Shown here: one piece after another, positions 1 to 3,815 of the stretch
How the letters are laid out: each line of letters begins with the position of its first letter
Numbering within the stretch: position 1 is the stretch's first letter
Assembly (NCBI GenBank): GCA_021846765.1
Contig: JAJZWH010000036.1
Span: 1-9,483 of the forward strand
Length of the DNA: 9,483 bases
Source: a bacterium
Lineage (GTDB): Bacteria > Patescibacteriota > Saccharimonadia > Saccharimonadales > UBA4665
Reading direction: 5' to 3'
Notes under the pieces: model-generated
What the model saw: only the letters and a program-made list of their open reading frames with translations
Databases searched by the model: none
Told to the model about the DNA's origin: nothing
Made by a program: the position numbers and the translations under genes

Positions 1-150
1 TTCCGATCTTAACTCAACTAACACAGCATCAATAATAATAAGTTCACCGGGACGACTTTTTTTAACTTGGTTTATAGCTTGTTGTGCTAAAGCTGGCACA
101 TCGTTAGTCATAAGCCGCACAAGTATATTAGTATCAATGTAACGTATCAT
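1..150 (-). CDS. vapC: PIN-domain toxin (VapC-like), 3' end outside the window
   Basis: Only the first 50 codons are present; the rest lies beyond base 1. The protein starts MIRYIDTNILVRL, the usual first strand of a PIN domain with its first acidic metal ligand at Asp6. A second conserved acid (Glu46, in VLVELRSE) sits where PIN nucleases carry the next ligand. VapC-type PIN toxins are Mg-dependent ribonucleases that cut tRNA or rRNA when the antitoxin is lost. The ATG overlaps the stop of the upstream AbrB-type gene as ATGA, so translation is probably coupled. Seen: the PIN start and the overlap. Inferred: toxin function. The C-terminal catalytic residues cannot be checked. Confidence 0.85.
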   Translation of the reverse strand, partial: MIRYIDTNILVRLMTNDVPALAQQAINQVKKSRPGELIIIDAVLVELRSE

Positions 151-404
151 GATTTCTTGTCGGCCCAGGCTTCTCTGGTGGTACGTTTCAACTCTTCGTC
201 ACTTATAGTTCCCTTAAAAGTTGGTAATTGTTTCCAAATCTTTTGCAATTGATCCTGTAGGGCTGGCTCTGGTTTTAAAATGAGTTCATTGCCTCGCTTG
301 CGAATACTAAGGCGACGATGTGTGCTAAGCTGCATATCTCTTACTAAGTACGCAGGTATAGTAATTTGATTCTTGCTAGTAATAGTGACACTTTTAGTAG
401 TCAT
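147..404 (-). CDS. vapB: AbrB/MazE-type antitoxin of a VapBC-like module
   Basis: An 85-residue protein. Residues 1-46 form a SpoVT-AbrB swapped-hairpin DNA-binding domain: TSKNQITIP is the typical core, followed by a basic LSIRKRGNELILKPE strand pair. Residues 47-85 are a charged helical tail of the kind that wraps the toxin. Antitoxins of this class neutralise the partner nuclease and repress their own operon. The gene overlaps the PIN toxin by four bases (ATGA), antitoxin first, which is the normal order. The ATG at 404 is favoured because a TTGACT/TATATT promoter ends seven bases before it; no Shine-Dalgarno sequence precedes it, so initiation may be leaderless. Confidence 0.88.
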   Translation of the reverse strand: MTTKSVTITSKNQITIPAYLVRDMQLSTHRRLSIRKRGNELILKPEPALQDQLQKIWKQLPTFKGTISDEELKRTTREAWADKKS

Positions 405-440
405 AGTAAGGAATATATATCATGCCTTACTTAAAGTCAA
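405..440 (-). promoter_or_regulatory. Promoter and inverted-repeat operator of the AbrB/PIN module
   Basis: On the minus strand TTGACT (440-435), a 17-base spacer and TATATT (417-412) are followed by only seven bases before the ATG. A 7-bp inverted repeat, agtaagg at 405-411 and ccttact at 425-431, brackets the -10 box with a 13-base centre, the layout expected of an autorepressor site for an AbrB-type dimer. The sequence match is direct; repressor binding is inferred. Confidence 0.65.
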
Positions 441-469
441 CAGTTTCTTAGTTTGTGTTTGGTACGAGT

Positions 470-505
470 TGGATGTATTGGAGTCAGATAAAACAAGAGC
501 TCATG
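470..505 (+). repeat. Decayed coding repeat, copy A
   Basis: Read as codons from 470, this segment encodes W-M-Y-W-S-Q-I-K-Q-E-L-M. It aligns without gaps to copies B (1242-1277) and C (2129-2164). Many of its differences from C are silent (CAA/CAG, ATC/ATA, AAG/AAA, GAA/GAG, CTG/CTC), so the ancestor was probably protein-coding. The open frame runs from a GTG at 455, through the next module's promoter, to a TAA at 563-565; it is bounded upstream by a TAG at 449-451. Parent gene not recognised. Confidence 0.5.
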
Positions 506-533
506 TTAATGTTGGAAATAACGAGATTAGGGT

Positions 534-563
534 TTGACATATATCACTGCAATAGTGTACACT
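534..563 (+). promoter_or_regulatory. Promoter and palindromic operator of the vapBC module at 573
   Basis: TTGACA at 534-539, an 18-base spacer and TACACT at 558-563 are followed by nine bases and the ATG at 573. A perfect 12-bp palindrome, TAGTGTACACTA, at 553-564 covers the -10 box and is a natural operator for a ribbon-helix-helix antitoxin. The TTG of the -35 box is also an in-frame start codon, which would give a false 13-residue extension. Confidence 0.7.
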
Positions 564-572
564 AACAACACT

Positions 573-794
573 ATGAAAAACATTACACTCTCTGCTCCCG
601 AAGAATTAATTAATCAAGCACGAAAACGAGCTGTTATGAAAGGCACAACTCTTAATCAAGAGTTTCGTGAGTGGCTCGCTTCTCAAGCCGTAGACAATGA
701 AGAGAGACTTTTACGTTATCATAGGCTTATAAAGCAATTATCTCACGTTGATGCAGGTCGCCACTTCACGCGCGAAGAAATGAACGAACGCTAA
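573..794 (+). CDS. vapB: RHH antitoxin VapB (CopG/MetJ-like)
   Basis: A 73-residue protein starting MKNITLSAPEELINQARK: a short beta strand for DNA contact, then two helices (about residues 10-24 and 29-42, the second with TTLNQEFREWL), which is the ribbon-helix-helix fold. The tail ends HFTREEMNER, a motif common in VapB partners of PIN toxins. It should bind and inhibit the nuclease encoded one base downstream and repress the operon through the palindrome at 553-564. An in-frame TTG at 534 would lengthen the protein by 13 residues but lies inside the -35 box, so ATG 573 is preferred. No Shine-Dalgarno sequence is present, and the transcript is predicted to begin about at the ATG. Confidence 0.85.
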   Translation: MKNITLSAPEELINQARKRAVMKGTTLNQEFREWLASQAVDNEERLLRYHRLIKQLSHVDAGRHFTREEMNER

Positions 795-795
795 A

Positions 796-1224
796 ATGGT
801 ATCAAAGACTAGTGTATTCTTTGATACCAATGTATTGATTTACCAGTTTGATAAGACTGCACCTAGAAAACAAAAACAGGCGATAGGGCTTATAGAGCGA
901 TATGGTTTTGATGGTAAAGCAATGATTAGTACACAAGTTGCTCAAGAATTTATGAATGTTGCCTTAAAAGGTTTTGCCGTAAAACTGTCGCCCATTGAGG
1001 TAGAGCTTATCGTAAATGACTTATTAAAACCACTTTGTGTCCACTCGCCGAGCTTTGATTTCTATCAACGAGCACTTAAATTGTGTGCTTTTAATAGCAT
1101 AAATTTCTATGATGCATTGATTGTCCAGGCGGCTTTAGATTGTGGCTGTGTAAAGCTCTATAGTGAAGATATGCAAGATGGCCAACAATTCGATAGTTTA
1201 ACAATAATCAATCCGTTTACTTGA
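796..1224 (+). CDS. vapC: PIN-domain ribonuclease toxin VapC
   Basis: A 142-residue protein, full length for a VapC. The PIN acidic set is complete: Asp10 in VFFDTNVLIY, Glu51 in AQEFMNV, Asp106 in NFYDALIV, and Asp125 in YSEDMQDG. These residues bind the Mg or Mn ions used to cut RNA. The family usually cleaves a specific tRNA anticodon stem-loop or the rRNA sarcin-ricin loop; the target cannot be read from sequence. The start lies one base after the antitoxin stop, so the two genes are translationally coupled. There is no clear Shine-Dalgarno sequence. The gene ends with TGA, which supports the standard stop code. Copy B of the decayed repeat follows directly. Confidence 0.92.
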   Translation: MVSKTSVFFDTNVLIYQFDKTAPRKQKQAIGLIERYGFDGKAMISTQVAQEFMNVALKGFAVKLSPIEVELIVNDLLKPLCVHSPSFDFYQRALKLCAFNSINFYDALIVQAALDCGCVKLYSEDMQDGQQFDSLTIINPFT

Positions 1225-1241
1225 ACGTGGTAAGCGTGATT

Positions 1242-1277
1242 GGAACGCATTGGGACCAAATCAAGCGTGAACTGATA
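1242..1277 (+). repeat. Decayed coding repeat, copy B
   Basis: Identical to copy C (2129-2164) at 35 of 36 positions, and homologous to copy A in codon register. It encodes G-T-H-W-D-Q-I-K-R-E-L-I. The open frame has possible starts TTG 1221 or GTG 1227 and a TAA at 1320-1322, about 31-33 residues, in a different frame from the VapC gene that precedes it. Weaker similarity to copy C extends upstream to the tggta at 1228. Probably a remnant of a lost gene rather than a working one. Confidence 0.6.
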
Positions 1278-1352
1278 ATCATGTGGCAAGTGAAACAAAT
1301 AAGAGCAGAAACCGCTAGTTAAGTTTAGATAATTTTCAGGAAGGTTAATGTT

Positions 1353-1784
1353 CTATTGAAAAGGATTCATGGCTGATATGCCTTCAAAAGCTAAAAAGTC
1401 TTTTGTGTTGTCTGTAATGATAAAGCTGATACCAACAGATAAAGCCGTAGCGGCAAGATAGGCATCAAAAACCTTATCGCCCTTCAAACTATGTTTTTGT
1501 ATGAGTGCTATGGCAATGTGATATGTATCTGATTGGGGTTCAATGACGTGACATCCTTTTGCAATATTTATAAGTGCCGTAACTGCATCAACTGGAGGCA
1601 TAGGATTAGGAAATTTGTTGTGAGTTAAGACTCTTATAGTCTCAAAGATGTTCTGATGGGCAATTGCCATTTTACCAACATTTGCTTGCAAGTATGTTTG
1701 GGCGGGTAAATTCTTTGGGCTTGAGTTATTTATGGCATATATAAGGATGTTAGAGTCTACCAGGACAGTTTTAGACCTCTTCAT
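1353..1784 (-). CDS. vapC: PIN-domain ribonuclease toxin VapC
   Basis: A 143-residue protein with a complete PIN acidic set: Asp10 in VLVDSNILIY, Glu48 in NIFETIRV, Asp103 and Asp107 in KGDKVFDAYLAA, and Asp125/Asp129 in IITDNTKDF. The GDxxFDAxLAA and ITxNxxDF blocks are typical of VapC proteins, which are metal-dependent RNases. It is little like the VapC at 796, so the two are separate acquisitions or old paralogues rather than a recent duplication. It follows its RHH antitoxin with a five-base gap; an AGGG stands three bases and an AAGG ten bases before the ATG. The likely RNA target is unknown. Confidence 0.92.
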   Translation of the reverse strand: MKRSKTVLVDSNILIYAINNSSPKNLPAQTYLQANVGKMAIAHQNIFETIRVLTHNKFPNPMPPVDAVTALINIAKGCHVIEPQSDTYHIAIALIQKHSLKGDKVFDAYLAATALSVGISFIITDNTKDFLAFEGISAMNPFQ

Positions 1785-1789
1785 ATGCC

Positions 1790-2017
1790 CTAGACCTTGG
1801 GATAGAAATCGTTGCGCTTAAGGTTATCTAGGGGTACCCCTAGATCGTGAGTATGAAACACTATTTTTATTGCTGAATCCTTAGCTTTTTTATTAAGATA
1901 CTGTTCCAACGCCTTGTTGAAGACAGCCTGAAGAGTCGTATCTTCTTTAATAGCCTGCTTTTCAGCTGCTTTTTTCAAATTAGTGTTGATGCGTAAGGTT
2001 GTACGCGTAAGATTCAT
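1790..2017 (-). CDS. vapB: RHH antitoxin VapB
   Basis: A 75-residue protein. MNLTRTTLRINTNLKKAAEKQA is the N-terminal strand and first helix of a ribbon-helix-helix domain, and EDTTLQAVFNKALEQYL is the second helix. The tail (DLGVPLDNLKRNDFY) resembles the toxin-binding tail of VapB proteins paired with PIN toxins. It lies first in a two-gene minus-strand operon with the VapC at 1784. The start at 2017 is supported by a TTGACA promoter whose -10 box stops six bases upstream, which leaves no room for a Shine-Dalgarno sequence. Nested inverted repeats in that promoter are probably its binding site. VapB identity is inferred from fold and partner. Confidence 0.87.
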   Translation of the reverse strand: MNLTRTTLRINTNLKKAAEKQAIKEDTTLQAVFNKALEQYLNKKAKDSAIKIVFHTHDLGVPLDNLKRNDFYPKV

Positions 2018-2051
2018 ATTGACATATTAGCATACGTATGTTACATGTCAA
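2018..2051 (-). promoter_or_regulatory. Promoter and nested-palindrome operator of the second vapBC module
   Basis: On the minus strand TTGACA (2051-2046), a 16-base spacer and an extended -10 TGCTAATAT are followed by six bases and the ATG at 2017. The perfect 10-bp palindrome CATACGTATG (2031-2040) lies within a second inverted repeat, ttgacat at 2019-2025 and atgtcaa at 2045-2051. The outer arm includes the -35 box, so a bound RHH antitoxin would block polymerase. Confidence 0.72.
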
Positions 2052-2113
2052 GTATCAAGCGACATGATAGAATCTAGGGAATTATTATTACTGACATTAA
2101 AACAATAAGAATC

Positions 2114-2227
2114 ATGGTAGGCGCTACGGGAACGCATTGGAACCAAATCAAGCGTGAACTGATAGCCATGTGTAAAATAGTTAATGCTATTGGCGAAGAA
2201 ACAACTTATGTAATATTACAGAAGTGA
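2114..2227 (+). pseudogene. Short open frame carrying decayed repeat copy C
   Basis: ATG at 2114 to TGA at 2225-2227 gives 37 codons, starting MVGATGTHWNQIKRELIAM. The segment 2129-2164 matches copy B at 35 of 36 bases. No Shine-Dalgarno sequence or convincing promoter precedes it. It may be a short expressed peptide, but the parallel fragments at 470 and 1242, each with a different upstream and downstream sequence, favour remnants of a larger gene. Family not recognised. Confidence 0.4.
2129..2164 (+). repeat. Decayed coding repeat, copy C
   Basis: This copy encodes G-T-H-W-N-Q-I-K-R-E-L-I and differs from copy B by one base (codon GAC in B, AAC here). Copies A, B and C lie about 770 and 890 bases apart, all on the plus strand, with one complete toxin-antitoxin module in each interval. 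Confidence 0.6.
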
Positions 2228-2258
2228 AAAATCGGAACTAATTAAAGGTTGAGTTTCC
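2227..2258 (-). terminator. Possible intrinsic terminator after brnTA
   Basis: Just downstream of the brnA stop, the minus strand reads GGAAACT, a 12-base loop, AGTTCC, then GA and five U. The stem pairs six bases with one bulged A. It is short and only moderately GC-rich, so termination is plausible but not secure. Confidence 0.4.
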
Positions 2259-2261
2259 TAG

Positions 2262-2537
2262 CTAATTTAAGCTAACTTCCTTCTCAACTCGCTCACTTAG
2301 GTAAACTTTCATCAAAGATTGATAAGGTACATCGTTTTTGTTGGCCAATACTTTTAGGTCAGACAGAAGTGAGATCGGTAACCTTAATGAGATGGATTGA
2401 GTAGAAGGTTTGAGATTAGTAAACACAACCCGCTCAGCCTTAGACCAGTCTATGTAGTCGGTTGTGTCATGTGTATCCCAGAATTCAGCCTCCTCCTCAT
2501 CGCTCTTAAAAGTTGGTATATTTTTAAGTTTTTTCAT
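2262..2537 (-). CDS. brnA: BrnA-type antitoxin (CopG antitoxin family)
   Basis: A 91-residue protein matching the BrnA/CopG-antitoxin pattern: MKKLKNIPTFKSDEEEAEFW at the start, then THDTTDYIDW (22-31), a linker with VVFTNLKP, a ribbon-helix-helix segment SISLRLPISLLSDLKVLA (48-65) and VPYQSLMKVYLSERV. It neutralises BrnT and represses the operon. The frame is open further upstream to an ATG at 2594, but the start at 2537 is chosen because an AAGGAG Shine-Dalgarno sequence (2548-2543) lies five bases before it and because family members begin this way. The start overlaps the brnT 3' end by 14 bases, so the toxin is translated first and the antitoxin is reinitiated. Confidence 0.92.
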   Translation of the reverse strand: MKKLKNIPTFKSDEEEAEFWDTHDTTDYIDWSKAERVVFTNLKPSTQSISLRLPISLLSDLKVLANKNDVPYQSLMKVYLSERVEKEVSLN

Positions 2538-2811
2538 ACTCACTCCTTTCTTTTCTAGACATATTGCGTATGGATATAATCCTGAGCCTGCCATTCCTTA
2601 GTGTAAATATTGCTAGTAGTTTTCTATTAGCATTGGACCTGCCTAAGGCTTTATATCTTTTCTCGGATGTAAAGGGCAGGTCGTATAAAAATAATGGCGT
2701 ATTGAAAAACATCTGTTCAGCTTCCTGCATAGTTACATTATGTTTATCAAGATTCTTGTTGAAATTACCCTTGTCCCAATCAAATTCCAGCGGAGAAGGC
2801 ATTAATTTCAT
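2524..2811 (-). CDS. brnT: BrnT-type ribonuclease toxin
   Basis: A 95-residue protein with the BrnT signature: FDWDKGNFNKNLDKHNV (10-26), then EAEQMFF, then KRYKALGRSN (51-60), ending in RLRIISIRNMSRKERSEYE (75-93). BrnT has a RelE-like fold and is a ribonuclease that shuts down translation under stress. In this family the toxin gene comes first and the antitoxin second, the reverse of VapBC, and that order is seen here. The ATG at 2811 follows a TTGACA/TATACT promoter by six bases, so the message is probably leaderless, in contrast to brnA with its strong internal ribosome site. This could favour antitoxin synthesis over toxin synthesis from one transcript. Confidence 0.93.
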   Translation of the reverse strand: MKLMPSPLEFDWDKGNFNKNLDKHNVTMQEAEQMFFNTPLFLYDLPFTSEKRYKALGRSNANRKLLAIFTLRNGRLRIISIRNMSRKERSEYEKT

Positions 2812-2847
2812 AACTAAAGTATATTACAGTAGTATACAACATGTCAA
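2812..2847 (-). promoter_or_regulatory. Promoter of brnTA
   Basis: On the minus strand TTGACA (2847-2842), an 18-base spacer and TATACT (2823-2818) are followed by six bases and the brnT ATG. The first nine bases, TTGACATGT, are identical to the promoter of the vapBC module at 2051. GTATAC at 2832-2837 is a 6-bp palindrome in the spacer, and TATACT occurs twice. Confidence 0.72.
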
Positions 2848-2881
2848 TAATTAGTCTGTTCTTATACGTAATGTTGGCGGT

Positions 2882-2919
2882 TTGACGCATTACCATATAA
2901 ATATTATAATATTTATATG
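2882..2919 (+). promoter_or_regulatory. Consensus promoter with perfect 26-bp palindrome
   Basis: TTGACG at 2882-2887, exactly 17 bases, then the consensus TATAAT at 2905-2910, with the ATG six bases on at 2917. Bases 2894-2919 form an uninterrupted perfect palindrome: left half catataaatatta, right half taatatttatatg. It covers the -10 box, the start site and the start codon. A strong operator for an autorepressor or another dimeric regulator is the natural reading; a cruciform or mRNA hairpin is an alternative. Confidence 0.8.
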
Positions 2920-3180
2920 AGCGAAACCGGAGATTTTGAGTCAGAGTTGGATAAGCTGTTGGCCGAAGACGAGGCTAGGAGATTGAGAGCAGAAGAAACC
3001 AGCTTTGCTTGCAGGTTTCTTATGGAGCGAGGTATAGTCACCTTTGATTATAGCGACCCTACGGTTAAGCCACCTTTACCAGAGTTGTCTCTAGATGACT
3101 TAGATTCGGAACAAGATTTTTTATTAATAGCTACATCAACGAAGTGCAAAAGAACATCAGAATCACTACTGAAGTATTAA
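2917..3180 (+). CDS. Unrecognised acidic protein, first frame of a shifted gene
   Basis: Start ATG 2917 is six bases after a consensus -10 box. The open frame codes for 87 residues, but only the first 67 look like natural protein: MSETGDFESELDKLLAEDEA is a charged helix, followed by FLMERGIVTFDYSDP and PLPELSLDDLDSEQD. From about 3118 the frame becomes IATSTKCKRTSESLLKY, which reads like out-of-frame sequence. The -1 frame from the UUUUUUA at 3117-3123 gives FFINSYINEVQKNIRIT, a plausible helix that continues into the ORF ending at 3671. I therefore take this as the 5' part of one gene of about 251 codons. No family recognised. The strong palindromic promoter suggests a tightly repressed gene. 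Confidence 0.65.
   Translation: MSETGDFESELDKLLAEDEARRLRAEETSFACRFLMERGIVTFDYSDPTVKPPLPELSLDDLDSEQDFLLIATSTKCKRTSESLLKY
3117..3123 (+). promoter_or_regulatory. Candidate -1 slippery heptamer U UUU UUA
   Basis: In the frame starting at 2917 the codons here are GAT TTT TTA, so T TTT TTA stands in the X XXY YYZ phase required for tandem -1 slippage. It is the same heptamer as the HIV-1 gag-pol site. After slippage the next codon is ATT at 3123, which opens directly into the frame that ends at 3671. No clear stimulatory hairpin was found by eye downstream. A one-base loss from a T7 run would look the same. Confidence 0.45.
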
Positions 3181-3671
3181 TTGCTGCCGCTTTAAGTAAA
3201 AGAAGAAGGGAATTGAACATAGCAGACACTGATGCCAAAAAAAAGTTGCAGGCCAAACTAATGGCCGAAGGTCAAGATCAGGCACTCGTCGAACTTGTAG
3301 ATACGATTCTAGATGGCGAACCACTCAGCCCTAACGACTTTGAAATTTACCAGGAAGCCGTTTTTGATGCTACAAAAAGAGATTTGCGCCAGGTAGTTAT
3401 AGATGCCGAAGCAGAAGTTAAACTCCAAGCAGCATTAGAACTACTTGATACCGAGCTGGAAAAGGCAGGCTTAACCGATGATGATATAAACCAAAGAACC
3501 CTAATGGCGTTTTTTGAATTAGTTACTCTCTATAGTTCTCACGAAAGTATCAAAGAATTTATGCAAGGCAGGCCGGTGACTAGTGAAATTGATAATGCTC
3601 GAAACATTCTTGAAACTTGGGGTATTGATGATCCTCGTTGGCATCAAGTCATCCAACAACTATTTGGATGA
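3144..3671 (+). CDS. Unrecognised helical protein, second frame of a shifted gene
   Basis: If started at GTG 3144 this frame gives 175 residues, but no Shine-Dalgarno sequence precedes that GTG and the ORF would overlap the previous one by 37 bases. The frame is open and protein-like back to the slippery run at 3117, so fusion with the upstream frame is preferred. It is mostly helical and acidic: EVLIAAALSKRRRELN, VELVDTILDGEPLSPNDF, VIDAEAEVKLQAALELL, and a C-terminus DDPRWHQVIQQLFG. No signal peptide, membrane segment or catalytic motif is visible. Family not recognised. It ends 43 bases before the convergent tRNA gene. Confidence 0.6.
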   Translation: MQKNIRITTEVLIAAALSKRRRELNIADTDAKKKLQAKLMAEGQDQALVELVDTILDGEPLSPNDFEIYQEAVFDATKRDLRQVVIDAEAEVKLQAALELLDTELEKAGLTDDDINQRTLMAFFELVTLYSSHESIKEFMQGRPVTSEIDNARNILETWGIDDPRWHQVIQQLFG

Positions 3672-3714
3672 TTTTCTCATTGTTATTAGGAAAGTTCATA
3701 CAGCATAACCAGTA

Positions 3715-3791
3715 TGGTAGCGACGAGTGGACTTGAACCACTGACCCCAGGCTTATGAGTCCTGTGCTCTAACCAGCTGAGCTACGCCGCC
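3715..3791 (-). tRNA. tRNA with CAU anticodon, probably elongator tRNA-Met
   Basis: A 77-base cloverleaf with encoded CCA. The acceptor stem GGCGGCG/CGTCGCT has G-U at pairs 1-72 and 5-68; the D arm is GCTC/GAGC, the anticodon loop CTCATAA (anticodon at 3757-3755), the variable loop GGGTC, and the T arm AGTGG/CCACT with loop TTCAAGT. G1-U72 excludes the C1-A72 mismatch of typical initiator tRNA. The GGCGG...CGCTACCA acceptor and GGGTC variable loop resemble elongator Met of other bacteria. tRNA-Ile2 (CAU, the TilS substrate) has a similar loop and cannot be fully excluded. Pair 31-39 is an unusual A-G mismatch closing the anticodon loop. Confidence 0.95.
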
Positions 3792-3806
3792 TTATCCCAG
3801 ATATTT

Positions 3807-3812
3807 ATTATA
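3807..3812 (-). promoter_or_regulatory. Consensus -10 box for the tRNA gene
   Basis: TATAAT on the minus strand ends 15 bases before tRNA base 1, placing the transcript start near 3800 with a leader of about nine bases. No good -35 box is visible. The tRNA could also be read through from the phosphatase gene, whose stop is only 24 bases upstream. Confidence 0.5.
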
Positions 3813-3815
3813 ACC

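Noticed and set aside
468..520. Integron attC site between toxin-antitoxin modules
   Set aside because: GTTGGAT at 468-474 fits GTTRRRY, but copies B and C lack it, no paired RYYYAAC site or attC hairpin was found, and silent-position changes indicate coding origin.
2115..2145. tRNA 3'-end attachment repeat in copies B and C
   Set aside because: The tggtag-gcg similarity to the tRNA end at 3715-3725 is short and gapped. The codon-register conservation of the copies explains the sequence better, and no integrase gene is present.
2538..2594. 19-residue N-terminal extension of BrnA from an ATG at 2594
   Set aside because: The AAGGAG at 2548-2543 and the family start at MKKLKNIP point to ATG 2537.
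2564..2854. 96-codon plus-strand open frame opposite brnT
   Set aside because: It is antisense to brnT, which has a clear family signature. The translation has no recognisable domain and no promoter or ribosome site.
3144..3146. Independent GTG start for the second frame of the unknown gene
   Set aside because: There is no Shine-Dalgarno sequence, a 37-base overlap with the previous frame, and the frame is protein-like upstream to 3117. It is kept only as an alternative to frameshift fusion.
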